64,000 bases of DNA from Acinetobacter lwoffii (GTDB taxonomy: Bacteria > Pseudomonadota > Gammaproteobacteria > Pseudomonadales > Moraxellaceae), in assembly GCF_024129735.1 (NCBI RefSeq), contig NZ_JAMXXK010000001.1:124001-188000 (forward strand), written 5' to 3'. Each line of letters opens with the position of its first letter. Within the stretch, counting starts at the first letter, position 1. Made by a program: the position numbers and the translations under genes. Shown piece by piece: positions 26,610-36,340 of the stretch. Below the pieces are notes generated by a model. The model had not been told where the DNA came from, searched no databases, and worked only from the letters and a program-made list of their open reading frames with translations.

Positions 26610-26956
26610 TGATTTTCATTGGTAATATCTAATACAGTTTTTTCATGCCGGGTATGGGCTGCTGCTTCAGCGGCCATTAACTTGGCTGTATTCAACTGTT
26701 CCTTACGTAGATGTTCAATGTCTTTACGCAGTCGTTTTATTTCCCAATTCGTCTGAAAAACCCGGAAGATCTGAACGCCCAATAACAGGCCCAAAACGAC
26801 ACCTAAAGATAACGTGAGGAGAAGTAATAATCCCAGGCGCATTGCGGGAACTTGAGTAAATAACAAGTCCACTGACAATTCGGTACCATTTTGCAAAACC
26901 AAAGCTAATGAATAACCAAACAGTACCAATAAAAGAATGACCAGAACGTAACGCAT
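26597..26956 (-). CDS. lapA: LapA-family (DUF1049) inner-membrane protein, lipopolysaccharide assembly protein A
   Basis: About 119 residues from ATG 26956; the GTG at 26962 is an alternative, but GGGG is better spaced for the ATG. Two transmembrane helices (residues ~3-20 and ~42-65) frame a short loop with LQNGTELSVDLLF, and a charged coiled-coil-like region follows (EIKRLRKDIEHLRKEQ). This is the LapA/YciS layout; in E. coli it works with LapB to control LpxC and LPS synthesis. The lapB gene does not follow here. The position after ihfB is the conserved one. Confidence 0.88.
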   Translation of the reverse strand: MRYVLVILLLVLFGYSLALVLQNGTELSVDLLFTQVPAMRLGLLLLLTLSLGVVLGLLLGVQIFRVFQTNWEIKRLRKDIEHLRKEQLNTAKLMAAEAAAHTRHEKTVLDITNENQSPL

Positions 26957-26980
26957 GAACACCCCGCAAAATATTTACAA

Positions 26981-27286
26981 TTATTTTTGTGCAGACTCGT
27001 TCACAGCGTCACGAAGTGCCTTGCCTGGTTTAAAGTGCGGAACTGCTTTTGCAGCCACTTCTACTGATTTACCAGTTTTAGGGTTACGACCTACGCGCGG
27101 TTCACGGTGATGCAATGCAAAACTACCAAATCCACGAATCTCGATACGATTGTCAGTTGATAATGCTTCTATCATTTGATCAATCATAATTTTAACTGCT
27201 TCTTCCACTAAAGGCTCAGCCAAATGCGGATTTTTTAACGCAATACGCTCTATTAAGTCAGACTTATTAAGTGCTTCAGTAGTCAT
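26981..27286 (-). CDS. ihfB: Integration host factor subunit beta
   Basis: A 101-residue nucleoid DNA-bending protein of the HU/IHF family. The beta-arm signature [23 protein letters not shown] is complete, including the proline at the arm tip region. [17 protein letters not shown] at the N terminus and [17 protein letters not shown] place it with the beta rather than the alpha subunit. The gene follows rpsA with about 160 bases between them, which include a hairpin terminator, and precedes lapA by 24 bases, so ihfB and lapA are likely co-transcribed. Confidence 0.96.
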   Translation of the reverse strand: MTTEALNKSDLIERIALKNPHLAEPLVEEAVKIMIDQMIEALSTDNRIEIRGFGSFALHHREPRVGRNPKTGKSVEVAAKAVPHFKPGKALRDAVNESAQK

Positions 27287-27351
27287 CTGCGACCTCTTTA
27301 ATTATCAAGCTACTTGGGATCTATTTCCCGATAATAACCTGTTTAAATACA

Positions 27352-27389
27352 AAACGGTAGCGCAATAATTAAATACTACGCTACCGTTT
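27352..27389 (-). terminator. Rho-independent terminator of rpsA
   Basis: An 11-bp perfect stem (aaacggtagcg at 27352-27362 and cgctaccgttt at 27379-27389) with a 16-base loop lies about 60 bases past the rpsA stop. On the minus strand the 3' arm runs into ttttgtattt. Confidence 0.8.
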
Positions 27390-27449
27390 ACAGTATTTGT
27401 ATAAAAAGTATTAGTTAACTTACATTAACAATACAATTCAAACGCTTAC

Positions 27450-29126
27450 TTAGTTGCCCATTTGAGCTTTGATCAGGTCACCAATCGTCTTAGGACCATT
27501 GTCTTGACCAGCAGGAGCTGTTTTCAAGTTAGCAACTGCTTCTTTCTCTTCAGCTTCGTCTTTCGCTTTGATAGACAAGTTGATTGCGCGAGATTTACGA
27601 TCTACGTTGATGATCTTCGCTTCAACTTCTTGACCAACTTCAAGGAACTTAGTTGCATCTTCAACGCGGTCGCGGTTGATTTCAGATGCTTTCAGAGTCG
27701 CTTCAACTTCGTCAGCTAACTTAACAGTCGCGCCTTTAGCATCAACTGCAGTTACAGTACCTTTAACCAACGCACCGCGTTCGTTAGCAGCAAGGAAGTC
27801 ATTGAACGGATCGTTGTTCATTTGCTTGATGCCAAGGCTGATACGGTTGCCTTCAGCGTCTACAGAAAGGATAACCGCTTCAACAGTGTCGCCTTTCTTA
27901 TAACGACGAATCGCTTCTTCGCCTTGTTCGTTCCAAGAAATATCAGACAGGTGAACTAGACCGTCGATACCGCCTGGTAAACCGATGAAGATACCGAAGT
28001 CAGTGATAGATTTGATCGTACCAGAAACTTTTTCGCCTTTGTCGTGGTCTTTAGCAAACTCTTCCCATGGGTTAGCACGAGTTTGTTTGATACCAAGAGA
28101 AATACGACGACGCTCTTCATCAACTTCAAGAACCATAACATCAACTTCGTCACCAATCTGAACAACTTTAGATGGGTGGATGTTTTTGTTCGTGTGATCC
28201 ATTTCTGAAACGTGTACTAAACCTTCAACGCCTTCAGCGATTTCAGCGAAACAACCATAGTCAGTCAGGTTAGTTACGCGCGCTTTAACGATTGAACCTT
28301 TAGGGTAACGGTTCATGATCGCTAACCATGGATCTTCGCCAAGTTGTTTAAGACCTAGAGAAACACGGTTACGTTCGCGGTCGAATTTAAGTACTTTAAC
28401 AGTAACTTCTTGACCAACTTCAACAACTTCTGAAGGGTGCTTGATGCGTTTCCAAGCCATGTCAGTGATGTGAAGAAGACCATCAATACCGCCAAGGTCA
28501 ACGAATGCGCCGTAGTCAGTAAGATTTTTGATCGTACCAGTAACTGTTTGACCTTCTTCAAGCTGAGCAAGAAGAGCTTCACGGTCAGCTGAAGATTCAG
28601 CTTCCATAACAGCACGACGTGAAACAACAACGTTGTTACGTTTAGCGTCAAGTTTGATTACTTTGAATTCTAACTCTTTGCCTTCTAGGTGAGTAGTATC
28701 ACGAATAGGACGAGTATCAACTAAAGAACCTGGAAGGAACGCACGTACTGGACCAATGTCAACAGTGAAACCACCTTTAACTTTACCAGAGATAACACCA
28801 GTAACGATTTCGCCGTCTTCAAAGATTTTTTCAAGTTTAGTCCAAGTTTCTGCGCGTTTAGCTTTTTCGCGAGAAAGAACTGTTTGACCCATACCGTTGT
28901 CAAGTGCTTCAACAACTACGTCTACAGTATCGCCAACTTGAACTTCAAGTTCGCGCTGTTCATTTAAGAACTCAGCACGGTCAACAACGCCTTCAGATTT
29001 AAGGCCAGTGTCAACAGTTACCCAATCAGAGTCAATGCTTACTACAACGCCCTGGATTACTGCACCCTTTTCAACGTTGAGGTTTAATTCGCTTGCTTCA
29101 AAGAGGGCTGCAAAAGATTCGGTCAT
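27450..29126 (-). CDS. rpsA: 30S ribosomal protein S1
   Basis: A 558-residue protein with six S1 (OB-fold) repeats; the internal repeats are marked by recurring GxVxxITDFGxFV/[22 protein letters not shown] lines such as [18 protein letters not shown] and [20 protein letters not shown]1 binds mRNA upstream of start codons and aids initiation on structured messages. The length equals E. coli S1 (557). Codon use is strongly biased (for example GTT, ACT, CGT), as in highly expressed genes. The 110-base leader between cmk and rpsA could carry autoregulation as in E. coli; no clear structure was picked out. Confidence 0.98.
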   Translation of the reverse strand: MTESFAALFEASELNLNVEKGAVIQGVVVSIDSDWVTVDTGLKSEGVVDRAEFLNEQRELEVQVGDTVDVVVEALDNGMGQTVLSREKAKRAETWTKLEKIFEDGEIVTGVISGKVKGGFTVDIGPVRAFLPGSLVDTRPIRDTTHLEGKELEFKVIKLDAKRNNVVVSRRAVMEAESSADREALLAQLEEGQTVTGTIKNLTDYGAFVDLGGIDGLLHITDMAWKRIKHPSEVVEVGQEVTVKVLKFDRERNRVSLGLKQLGEDPWLAIMNRYPKGSIVKARVTNLTDYGCFAEIAEGVEGLVHVSEMDHTNKNIHPSKVVQIGDEVDVMVLEVDEERRRISLGIKQTRANPWEEFAKDHDKGEKVSGTIKSITDFGIFIGLPGGIDGLVHLSDISWNEQGEEAIRRYKKGDTVEAVILSVDAEGNRISLGIKQMNNDPFNDFLAANERGALVKGTVTAVDAKGATVKLADEVEATLKASEINRDRVEDATKFLEVGQEVEAKIINVDRKSRAINLSIKAKDEAEEKEAVANLKTAPAGQDNGPKTIGDLIKAQMGN

Positions 29127-29236
29127 GATATTTCCGATAAAGTCAGCGGTCTTGGATCAGACAAGGCCGGTTTAATTAAGCATCTACATAGTCCATATAA
29201 AACTGATCAAGCTATGCGTTTGCTGATAAAATTGGG

Positions 29237-29920
29237 TTAATTTGCTAACTGCTGATCCACATAAGTGGTCATCAGCTGGAATACTTCATCGATATTCAAA
29301 TCTGAACTATCAATAATGTAAGCATCATCCGCAGGCTTGAGTGGAGCGACAGCGCGTTCCGTATCTCGTTTATCGCGAGCGATGATATTAGCTAAAATGT
29401 CGCTTATTTTAACATCCAGCCCCATGCCCTGCAACTGCTTTACACGTCTTTGCGCGCGTGATTCAGCCGAGGCCGTCAAATATATTTTTGCCTGAGCATT
29501 CGGGAAGATACTTGTCGCCATATCACGTCCGTCTGCTACCAGACCAGGCGCCTGTGCAAAGGCATGCTGACGTGAAACCATCGCTGTTCTAAGCTCAGGA
29601 ATTGCTGCAACTTTTGAAGCAAACTCTCCTACCCGTTCAGTTCGAATAGTTTGGGACACATCTTCACCATCCAGCCACACCTGCACCCCGGTGTCGGTAC
29701 TGACAAACTGGATATCTAAATTTGTTGCGATTTGTACGCATTCTGGCAATTTCGTGTCTAGCGAATCCAGCAAATCATGGTGATGCAATGACAAACCCAA
29801 AAGGCGGTATAAAGCACCAGAATCTAATAAGTGAAACTGATAATGTGCAGCTAGTTTCGCTGCTAACGTGCCCTTGCCAGACCCACTTGGACCATCAATG
29901 GTAATAATTTGAACTGTCAT
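29237..29920 (-). CDS. cmk: Cytidylate kinase
   Basis: Phosphorylates CMP and dCMP with ATP. The P-loop GPSGSGKGT is at residues 10-18, followed by [11 protein letters not shown], the substrate-binding [13 protein letters not shown], and the LID segment [16 protein letters not shown]. The 227 residues match the bacterial Cmk with its CMP-binding insert. It lies upstream of rpsA in the usual gammaproteobacterial order. The gene before it on this strand is a SRPBCC protein 17 bases away, so they probably share a transcript. Confidence 0.97.
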   Translation of the reverse strand: MTVQIITIDGPSGSGKGTLAAKLAAHYQFHLLDSGALYRLLGLSLHHHDLLDSLDTKLPECVQIATNLDIQFVSTDTGVQVWLDGEDVSQTIRTERVGEFASKVAAIPELRTAMVSRQHAFAQAPGLVADGRDMATSIFPNAQAKIYLTASAESRAQRRVKQLQGMGLDVKISDILANIIARDKRDTERAVAPLKPADDAYIIDSSDLNIDEVFQLMTTYVDQQLAN

Positions 29921-29937
29921 TGCTTTCCCGTTGTTGT

Positions 29938-30369
29938 TTAAACAGATTTTGCGAGCTTTGTCAGGCCTAGTTTAATCGCTACCTGTAACTGTGCAAGGAT
30001 TAATTTACTCACAAAAGGCGCACGTGCCTGTAATTCAATCGTATAAGTTACTAGCGTTTTGTCATCAGCCAGTGCTTCAAATTCAATAATGCCTAAATGA
30101 TGCTTGATCAACGGATTTTTAATAATCTGATATTCGATGCGATTATTTGGCTCGAATAAGGTAATTTGTTCTTTCAGCGGCTTTACTGGACCCATACCCA
30201 TTGCACGAACCGAACCGAGTCCATCAGGATATTCAGCATCCGCAGAATCCTTGATTCGTTCGACCTGCATCGGCGCAAAGGCAATATTATAAGTGGCATG
30301 CTTAGACATTAAATCAAAGACATCATCAAGCGCTGCCGGGAATTCTTTTTTTACTTGAATGCTGTTCAT
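29938..30369 (-). CDS. SRPBCC (START/Bet v1-like) family protein
   Basis: A 143-residue single-domain protein with the helix-grip layout of the SRPBCC superfamily: N-terminal strand and two short helices ([19 protein letters not shown]), a seven-stranded sheet with lines such as [25 protein letters not shown] and [15 protein letters not shown], and a long C-terminal helix. Members bind hydrophobic ligands or act as polyketide cyclases; no specific function can be given. It lies between tadA and cmk on the same strand with short gaps. Confidence 0.75.
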   Translation of the reverse strand: MNSIQVKKEFPAALDDVFDLMSKHATYNIAFAPMQVERIKDSADAEYPDGLGSVRAMGMGPVKPLKEQITLFEPNNRIEYQIIKNPLIKHHLGIIEFEALADDKTLVTYTIELQARAPFVSKLILAQLQVAIKLGLTKLAKSV

Positions 30370-30429
30370 TATTGTTCCTGAATATTGCAGATATTTGAAA
30401 GTAAGTAAATTTTAGCGGATAAAGCAGAT

Positions 30430-30945
30430 TTATTTCTGCGTATTTAATAACTTTTCTTGTAACTTGAGTTCTCGTTTCTGCTCGCGGCGCAACTTAAAAA
30501 ATGAACTGAGCTGTTCAGAGCATTGCTGCTGCATGCAGCCTGCCTGGAAAGGAAATACGTGATTATAATAACCGGTTTCAAACAGTTGACGCGCACTCAC
30601 CAGTGAACCTGCTTTCGCTTCAAATGCACCAAATACTACCCGTGAGACCCGCGAATGCACCAGCGCACCGACACACATGGTGCACGGCTCAAGAGTCACA
30701 TAGAGCACCGCATCATCAGGTAAACGATAATTTTGGATGTTTTGACAGGCATCACGTAGCGCAACAATTTCCGCATGCGCAGTGGGATCATTCAACGAGA
30801 TCGGTGCATTAAATCCCTGACCAATGATCTGATTTTGGCTGACGATAATTGCCCCGACAGGGATTTCTCCCTGTGCAGCAGCAAGTGCAGCCTGCTCGTA
30901 AGCACGCTGCATCCAGTATTCATCTGTAAATTGTGTTTCGGACAT
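30430..30945 (-). CDS. tadA: tRNA-specific adenosine deaminase TadA
   Basis: Converts adenosine 34 to inosine in the tRNA-Arg(ACG) anticodon. The zinc-dependent cytidine-deaminase motif is complete: His57 and Glu59 in TAHAEI and Cys88/Cys91 in EPCTMC. VVFGAFEAKAGS is the TadA-specific stretch after the metal site. The 171 residues are close to the E. coli length. It is followed by the SRPBCC gene and preceded, six bases away, by the enoyl-CoA hydratase-family gene, so it sits in one minus-strand run. Confidence 0.95.
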   Translation of the reverse strand: MSETQFTDEYWMQRAYEQAALAAAQGEIPVGAIIVSQNQIIGQGFNAPISLNDPTAHAEIVALRDACQNIQNYRLPDDAVLYVTLEPCTMCVGALVHSRVSRVVFGAFEAKAGSLVSARQLFETGYYNHVFPFQAGCMQQQCSEQLSSFFKLRREQKRELKLQEKLLNTQK

Positions 30946-30951
30946 TGAAGC

Positions 30952-32073
30952 TTAAATCACACCATAATGCTTGAGCAGCTCATTCCAGCTTTCAATAGTC
31001 GTAACTGGAGGATTCTCAGACAGGATCCCTTTCAAGCTCATATCTGCACCTTTTTTCCACTCAGGACTAAGGTCTTTGTCGACCAGACGTGCACGCACAC
31101 CTTCGACAAAATCATGATGACGGATTTTCCAGTCAGAAATTTGCACTTCCAGTTCAAAAACTTCTTTCCAGGAATGTACCTGCTTACCCCATTGCCATAA
31201 TAGCCAGGTCAAGGCTGCAGTGGTGGGTGAACCTTTTTTAAGGTTTTCACTGGCCTGACGCAACCAGTCACTACGTGCATCACTCAGGCCAATAATCGAT
31301 TCATAATCATGCTCGAAGTTGATACCACGGCACACACTATGAATGACATCCAGAGAGTTCTGCAATGGTCCCGGGCCGACTGGACGATGCATACCGTTCA
31401 GGGTGTCATCAATGGCGCGAAAGTCACCTGCAGGATAATGATCCCAATCGATATTAATGACTTTATCCAAAACTGAATCACGCTGTGCATCACAAATATG
31501 GGTTGCCCAGCCAATCCCATAAGCGCCGGCAGCCGTCATGATTGATCCGGTCAAGCCGGTAAATAGACCAATCGCACCACGATCTGCCAGGAAGCGGGTC
31601 GCACCCACATCTGGATATAAACCGATATTGATTTCAGGCATGGCCAAACGTGAATATGGCGTCACTAAACGGAAAGGCGCTGCCATAAACAGGCCCAAGC
31701 CACCGCCCATCACATAACCTTCACCCCAGACTAAAACGGGTTTGGCATAATTATGTAATAACAGATCGAGTGCATATTCTTGCTCAAAAAATTTATTGGC
31801 AGCCGCGACTTCATCATTAATCACTAACTGACGCAGCTTACGCACATCCCCACCCGCGCAGAACGCTTTTGGTGTGGTTGAATCTAGCCAGATGGCTTTT
31901 ACGCTTTCATCATGATGAAAGTCCTGAAATACTTCCAAGAGTGCGGAAGCGATCGATTCATCTAGCGCATGCAAAGATTTCGGGCGATTTAAACGAACGA
32001 TACGCCAACCATTGTGCGCTTCTTCAACAATCAAATCCGGATGATAATGTTTAGTAAGGGGAGAATATTTCAT
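30952..32073 (-). CDS. Enoyl-CoA hydratase/isomerase family protein, probable 3-hydroxyisobutyryl-CoA hydrolase
   Basis: About 373 residues of the ECH_2 type: longer than classical crotonases and carrying the hydrolase-like segments [34 protein letters not shown] and [22 protein letters not shown]. The last contains the glutamate and aspartate used by 3-hydroxyisobutyryl-CoA hydrolase in valine breakdown. The start at 32073 overlaps the ung stop as ATGA, which supports coupled translation; the frame extends a few codons further but without a site. Valine-pathway partners are not nearby, so the substrate is inferred. Confidence 0.82.
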   Translation of the reverse strand: MKYSPLTKHYHPDLIVEEAHNGWRIVRLNRPKSLHALDESIASALLEVFQDFHHDESVKAIWLDSTTPKAFCAGGDVRKLRQLVINDEVAAANKFFEQEYALDLLLHNYAKPVLVWGEGYVMGGGLGLFMAAPFRLVTPYSRLAMPEINIGLYPDVGATRFLADRGAIGLFTGLTGSIMTAAGAYGIGWATHICDAQRDSVLDKVINIDWDHYPAGDFRAIDDTLNGMHRPVGPGPLQNSLDVIHSVCRGINFEHDYESIIGLSDARSDWLRQASENLKKGSPTTAALTWLLWQWGKQVHSWKEVFELEVQISDWKIRHHDFVEGVRARLVDKDLSPEWKKGADMSLKGILSENPPVTTIESWNELLKHYGVI

Positions 32074-32783
32074 GCGTCCAGCTGCCAATCTATAGGCTCA
32101 ATGCCATGTTGTTTGAGGTAATTATTCGATTTTGAAAATACTTTGCAACCAAAAAAACCACCACGGTTTGCGGCCAAAGGCGATGGATGTGCTGCCTTTA
32201 ACACGAGATGCTTGTCTTGGTTGATGCGCTGTCCTTTACGCTGTGCGTATGCGCCCCAAAGAATAAAGACAATATGTTCACGCTGTTCATTTAATACATC
32301 AATAACTTGATCGGTAAATTCTTCCCAACCGCGCTTTTGATGCGAAGTCGGCTGACCAGCTTCGACGGTCAGTACTGCATTTAACAGAAGCACACCCTGC
32401 TCTGCCCAATGTGTCAAGTCACCATGCTTCGGTCTTTCAACCCCGAGATCAGCATGTAACTCATGAAAAATATTACGCAAAGATGGTGGTAATGCAACCC
32501 CCTTTTGCACGGAAAAGCTTAATCCATGCGCCTGATTTGGGCCATGATAAGGATCTTGCCCTAAAATTACCACTTTCACCCGATCTAGCGGTGTGGTATT
32601 CAAAGCATTAAAAATCAGATGATTGGGAGGATAAATCGTTTTATCAGCTTTTTTTTCTTCAAGCAGAAAGGCTTTTAATTGGTCCATCTTTGGACTCAGC
32701 AAAAAATCACTTAATGCATATTTCCAGCTTTCATCCAACTGAACTTTACTCAGCTTGGCCAGTTGCTGTTCATTTAAAGACAT
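32070..32783 (-). CDS. ung: Uracil-DNA glycosylase (family 1)
   Basis: Removes uracil from DNA as the first step of base-excision repair. GQDPYHG at 75-81 holds the catalytic Asp77, GLSFSVQKG and [13 protein letters not shown] form the uracil pocket (with Asn), and [15 protein letters not shown] holds the catalytic His and the DNA-intercalation loop region. The 237 residues are standard for family 1. The 3' end overlaps the next gene by ATGA. Confidence 0.97.
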   Translation of the reverse strand: MSLNEQQLAKLSKVQLDESWKYALSDFLLSPKMDQLKAFLLEEKKADKTIYPPNHLIFNALNTTPLDRVKVVILGQDPYHGPNQAHGLSFSVQKGVALPPSLRNIFHELHADLGVERPKHGDLTHWAEQGVLLLNAVLTVEAGQPTSHQKRGWEEFTDQVIDVLNEQREHIVFILWGAYAQRKGQRINQDKHLVLKAAHPSPLAANRGGFFGCKVFSKSNNYLKQHGIEPIDWQLDA

Positions 32784-32829
32784 TCTTCAATCCTAAATCT
32801 ATGTCAATGGATTTAAAGTCACGCAGACT

Positions 32830-33426
32830 TTAAATCTGTACCTGTAAATCTACTGTAGGGTTATGAAATGGTGTGCCCTGTTTGAGCTTGGCAAACATGT
32901 CCGGATCTGTCCATTCAGCCTGCACTTGTTCAGAGAACTCAAGTTGCTCCAGACTAAGGATGCCCATTTGTTCATTTTGAATATCTTCTAAAAAGCTTTG
33001 TGCATAGCCGGTGTCGGTTTCATGCACAATCACAGAATAGACTTCGACATCGCCTTCACCATTTTGAGTCACGGTCGATGCCAGCACCTGCTGTGCCAGA
33101 AAGAAGAAAATACGTGAAAACTGTTCTGCTGATGGCGATACCGGCAAAGACACCCAGCGCGCACTGAAATTCTTGCAGGCCTGAATATATTCCGGATCGT
33201 CATTTTGCCAGAAACAAATGGCATGATCGAAAGAATCAAAGAAATCCTTAATCACACCTTTAAGCAGACCAAAGTCATAGACCATTTGACCATGATCTAG
33301 CTTCGAGGCTTTTAGCAATAACTCGACTTTATAACTATGGCCATGGATCGAACGCTTACAGCGATCTGACGTGCAGTTACGCACAATATGAGCATTCTCA
33401 AACTTAAATAACTTACGAATTAACAT
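32830..33426 (-). CDS. 6-carboxytetrahydropterin synthase-like (QueD/PTPS family) protein
   Basis: About 198 residues of the T-fold PTPS/QueD family. The zinc ligands are the histidine in FENAHIV and the two in SIHGHSYKVEL; CTSDRCKRSIHGHS matches the catalytic cysteine region and DHAICFW the third block, with a HETDTGYAQ glutamate near the C-terminal part. QueD makes the 6-carboxy-tetrahydropterin precursor of queuosine; related proteins act in folate or biopterin routes. It is longer than E. coli QueD (about 120) because of an insert and a C-terminal tail (VQAEWTDPDMF...). Start ATG 33426 is preferred over TTG 33444. No queC/queE neighbours. Confidence 0.8.
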   Translation of the reverse strand: MLIRKLFKFENAHIVRNCTSDRCKRSIHGHSYKVELLLKASKLDHGQMVYDFGLLKGVIKDFFDSFDHAICFWQNDDPEYIQACKNFSARWVSLPVSPSAEQFSRIFFFLAQQVLASTVTQNGEGDVEVYSVIVHETDTGYAQSFLEDIQNEQMGILSLEQLEFSEQVQAEWTDPDMFAKLKQGTPFHNPTVDLQVQI

Positions 33427-33578
33427 ATGCCGTAATGTCGTCAAAAAATAGGTGAATTAATTTTGATTATAAAGCAAAAGTAAAGCTTTGAGGATTAATT
33501 TTGCTGTTTAGCATGATAGGGAAAAGGCATCAGTCCGGCATTGTTACTTCTACAATCTGTATAATTTATAAACTATGA

Positions 33579-34547
33579 TCAAAATGGCGCCATGCTGCGG
33601 TATGCCACATAAACCTGTTTGTCCTGACGAACCAAATCACTACTAAACTGGCGCTTACGCTCACTTAAAACCACTTCGACTCGGGCTTTAAAATAATTGG
33701 ATTGCACCCCAAGCAGACTGTTAAACAAATTACGCTTGTCCGCATCGACCTGAGCAAAAGGCTCCAGTGACCACAGATCAGATACATTGGAAAAGTGCTC
33801 CAAATTGGCCTGACGCTGATCCAGCAATTGCTGCACCGCATTCACATCCAGCTTTTCATCCATACTGGCCAAAAGAAAAGCTGAAGCCGTATTAATATTG
33901 ACCGGACTTTCCTGCATCGGTGCAGCACTCAGATAAGGTGCTATCAGTTTGTACTTATTTTCCTCAAAACCACGTACCAGCTTTAATTCCTCTACGCTGT
34001 GAAATTTTGCATTCGGTGGTAAAGCGGCATTCGGTAAGCCTTGATAATAGTTAGATTCGGCGCCCATGCCGCCACTGACCAGCTCGTCTGCATCCTGCCA
34101 GTCAATGACTGCTTCACTGAGCTGTTCCGGCAAACCGGCACGTTTTAGAATCAGCTCGAACCATGCCTTGGCATTTTCATTGACGCTATCTTCAGCAGTG
34201 ATCAGGCTATTTAAATTAAACTTGCCCGATTCATCCTGAATGATTCCGGAAACATAACCATCATCTACCGGAAAAGCCGGCATGGGCTGCGCCCAGGTTT
34301 CCTGTAGATGATCAACTTCTGCGGCATTTTCAGCATCATCCACCAGCAATTCAGAAAAAAAGGCCTCGGCACTTTTGGCATACATGAGAGACTGGTTTTG
34401 CCGCATCAGATAGGCGGTACTTTCAGCAGTTGCAGCCTGACGTTGCGCAATCGTGGCTGCCAGAATAGTCGCCAATGCCACCATCACCAGAATGGTAATC
34501 AGTGCAATGCCCTGCTGCTGCTTCAGCCTCTGTTTATTCATTTTCAT
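33579..34547 (-). CDS. gspK: Type II secretion system minor pseudopilin GspK
   Basis: The largest minor pseudopilin, 322 residues, which caps the pseudopilus tip with GspI and GspJ. The prepilin site is QQQG before IALITILVMVALATIL; as is typical for GspK the +5 glutamate is missing. A long globular region follows with the helix-hairpin-helix-like stretch SPVNINTASAFLLASM. It is the last of the gspH-I-J-K run on this strand, 12 bases after gspJ. The core gsp genes are not in the window. Confidence 0.93.
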   Translation of the reverse strand: MKMNKQRLKQQQGIALITILVMVALATILAATIAQRQAATAESTAYLMRQNQSLMYAKSAEAFFSELLVDDAENAAEVDHLQETWAQPMPAFPVDDGYVSGIIQDESGKFNLNSLITAEDSVNENAKAWFELILKRAGLPEQLSEAVIDWQDADELVSGGMGAESNYYQGLPNAALPPNAKFHSVEELKLVRGFEENKYKLIAPYLSAAPMQESPVNINTASAFLLASMDEKLDVNAVQQLLDQRQANLEHFSNVSDLWSLEPFAQVDADKRNLFNSLLGVQSNYFKARVEVVLSERKRQFSSDLVRQDKQVYVAYRSMAPF

Positions 34548-34559
34548 TTCTTATGATTC

Positions 34560-35195
34560 TTAGCCGGGTTGACCTGTATTCTGATTATCAAGCAAAAAGT
34601 CCGTATTTAATAAACTAAACAGCCACTCATAGCTGACGCCATTCACGGTTAAATCGATTTTAATGCCTTTGGGCAAGCGCTGTTTCTGCTCTCGCTGATT
34701 TAAATCCATAGAAGAATCAGGCCACTGTGTGAGTTCATTTGGATTCAGCACCACAATCTGAAATTGCTCAACTTCTGATAATAAAATACTGGATTCAGGC
34801 TGATCACGACCGGTCTGATTCAGGTTGCGATATTTCAGTCGATACAGTTTTTGTTCATCGGCCCGATACTGATATTCAATGCGTTCATCTGGCGAAATAC
34901 CCTCCTCCAGAGGATCAGTCACGCCAGTTTTACTAAAATTAAAACGGCCATTTTGCAAAACCAGAGCCGGTTGAATATCACCATTAATATTGGCCGTTAA
35001 AGGGACTGCCTGTACCGTATCCCGTAAAATTTGCTGATAGGTTTCCTGTAGCTGACCTAGACGCTGTTCATGTACTGCATTTTGATCTTTGGTTTTGACA
35101 ATATAATCAAAAACTTTCCAGCCCAAAGCAGACAGCACTGCAAAGATCGCAATCGCAACCAATAATTCGACCAGGGTAAATCCTTTAGGCTTCAT
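34560..35195 (-). CDS. gspJ: Type II secretion system minor pseudopilin GspJ
   Basis: A 211-residue minor pseudopilin. MKPKG then FTLVELLVAIAIFA is a classic short prepilin leader with Glu5. The globular part carries the GspJ pattern (YQQILRDTVQAVPLTANI, then GRFNFSKTG and EWLFSLLN). Its ATG overlaps the gspI stop by four bases, so the two are translationally coupled. It forms the GspI-GspJ-GspK tip complex. Confidence 0.92.
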   Translation of the reverse strand: MKPKGFTLVELLVAIAIFAVLSALGWKVFDYIVKTKDQNAVHEQRLGQLQETYQQILRDTVQAVPLTANINGDIQPALVLQNGRFNFSKTGVTDPLEEGISPDERIEYQYRADEQKLYRLKYRNLNQTGRDQPESSILLSEVEQFQIVVLNPNELTQWPDSSMDLNQREQKQRLPKGIKIDLTVNGVSYEWLFSLLNTDFLLDNQNTGQPG

Positions 35196-35785
35196 GGCGT
35201 ATTGTTCATGCGATGATTAAAGAACATTAAACTGCTGATCCCGGATGTAACCTGGCCGGTATCCGGATTCACCAGACTGACCTGTAGTTCAATACGCTGC
35301 ACATTGGGACTGATCGTCGGTTCACTGCGCTTGTCAATTTGCCAGGTTTCGCCTTGCTGGGTCAGCTGTTTGGAGGCCGTACCATCCATCCATTGCTGAT
35401 TGATTTCCATTTGAGCCACTTCGTTCAGGGCAATAAACTGTGCTTTGGTGCGCAGAATGGCATTCGAGGTTGACTGGGTATATTGCATTGCAACTTTGGT
35501 CAGCGTCATGGCTGCGGTAGCGAAAATTGCCAGTGCAACCATAACTTCCAATAAGGTAAAACCTGAGGCACGATTAAGTCGAGTAACACTCGACCTGAGC
35601 GACATTGTCGCGCAAGAAAGTCCGAAAGCTATGCTTGAGGAGCAGCGATGAGTGAAATGCTGTTTCACCGCTGCGCAAGACGAAGAGCTCTGCTCGAAGT
35701 GCCCACAATGCAATCGATCAGCACTCGACTTAAATGATTTGATCACCCTAGAGCACACACTTTGCTTGAAAGATCTAGATTTCAT
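35192..35785 (-). CDS. gspI: Type II secretion system minor pseudopilin GspI with an abnormally long N-terminal leader
   Basis: The prepilin core ASG-FTLLEVMVALAIFATAAM and the ~120-residue pseudopilin after it are normal for GspI. The start expected from gene order is ATG 35785, which overlaps the end of gspH. From there 75 residues precede the cleavage point instead of the usual six to ten. The extra residues (rich in Ser, Cys and His) come from a hairpin-rich element at 35574-35733 that is read in frame without stops. An internal ATG at 35605 would give a 15-residue, Arg-rich leader and might rescue function. Whether the longer form is processed by the prepilin peptidase is unknown. Confidence 0.8.
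   Translation of the reverse strand: MKSRSFKQSVCSRVIKSFKSSADRLHCGHFEQSSSSCAAVKQHFTHRCSSSIAFGLSCATMSLRSSVTRLNRASGFTLLEVMVALAIFATAAMTLTKVAMQYTQSTSNAILRTKAQFIALNEVAQMEINQQWMDGTASKQLTQQGETWQIDKRSEPTISPNVQRIELQVSLVNPDTGQVTSGISSLMFFNHRMNNTP
35574..35733. repeat. Palindromic, hairpin-rich element inserted in frame in gspI
   Basis: About 160 bases bounded by an 11-base inverted repeat (ttaagtcgagt at 35574-35584, actcgacttaa at 35723-35733). Inside are further hairpins: gtcgagt/actcgac at 35578-35594, gcgac/gtcgc at 35599-35611, and a bulged stem gcagcg+gtgaaa / tttcac+cgctgc at 35642-35674, flanked by cttg/caag. It interrupts a conserved gene at a point where homologues have no such sequence. It looks like a small non-autonomous repeat; no second copy was seen in this window. 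Exact borders and target duplication could not be fixed. Confidence 0.7.
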
Positions 35786-36326
35786 TGATTTTACCCAGAT
35801 GATCCACCTCAATCGCAGAGCCGACTTCGCGATCTTCTAAAAAGAACTGAATCCGTACCGGCTTGACCTCACCATTCCCCAGCCAGATCAATTGAGGAGA
35901 ATTCGCCTGCGTCAGATCACGATTTTGCGCACGGGCATAACGCTGTTGTTCTAGCCCCTGAATCCGAAAAGACACATGATCCGGCAGCTTACGTAATTTA
36001 AACTCTGTATAATTCTGCCATTTTTCATTTTGCAGGTTCTGTTTAGTCTGCGCTGCTGAACGATATTCTACAATCCCATAACGAAATGGCGAGACATCGG
36101 TAGCGGGTTGCAGATCAAGCGCCAGTATTCTGGACTGGTCATTCGCCTCACGCATGACCCGCTGCAAGTCTAATAACAAAATCTCGCGTGCCTGCATGGC
36201 CTTACGCTGATCGACACCACTGGTATTCAGCAATACCAGTGAGGCCATGATTCCCATAATCACAATCACCACCATCAATTCGATGAGGGTAAAGCCACGA
36301 ACTGCGCTGTGAGATGATCTGATCAT
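35775..36326 (-). CDS. gspH: Type II secretion system minor pseudopilin GspH
   Basis: A 183-residue pseudopilin with leader MIRSSHSAVRG and then FTLIELMVVIVIMGIMASLV, including Glu5. It links the GspI-J-K tip to the GspG body of the pseudopilus. The stop (TAG 35777-35775) lies 9 bases inside the expected gspI start, i.e. the two genes overlap as is usual for this operon. A small gap separates it from the TetR gene upstream. Confidence 0.9.
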   Translation of the reverse strand: MIRSSHSAVRGFTLIELMVVIVIMGIMASLVLLNTSGVDQRKAMQAREILLLDLQRVMREANDQSRILALDLQPATDVSPFRYGIVEYRSAAQTKQNLQNEKWQNYTEFKLRKLPDHVSFRIQGLEQQRYARAQNRDLTQANSPQLIWLGNGEVKPVRIQFFLEDREVGSAIEVDHLGKINEI

Positions 36327-36340
36327 ACTAAGCTCTAACC

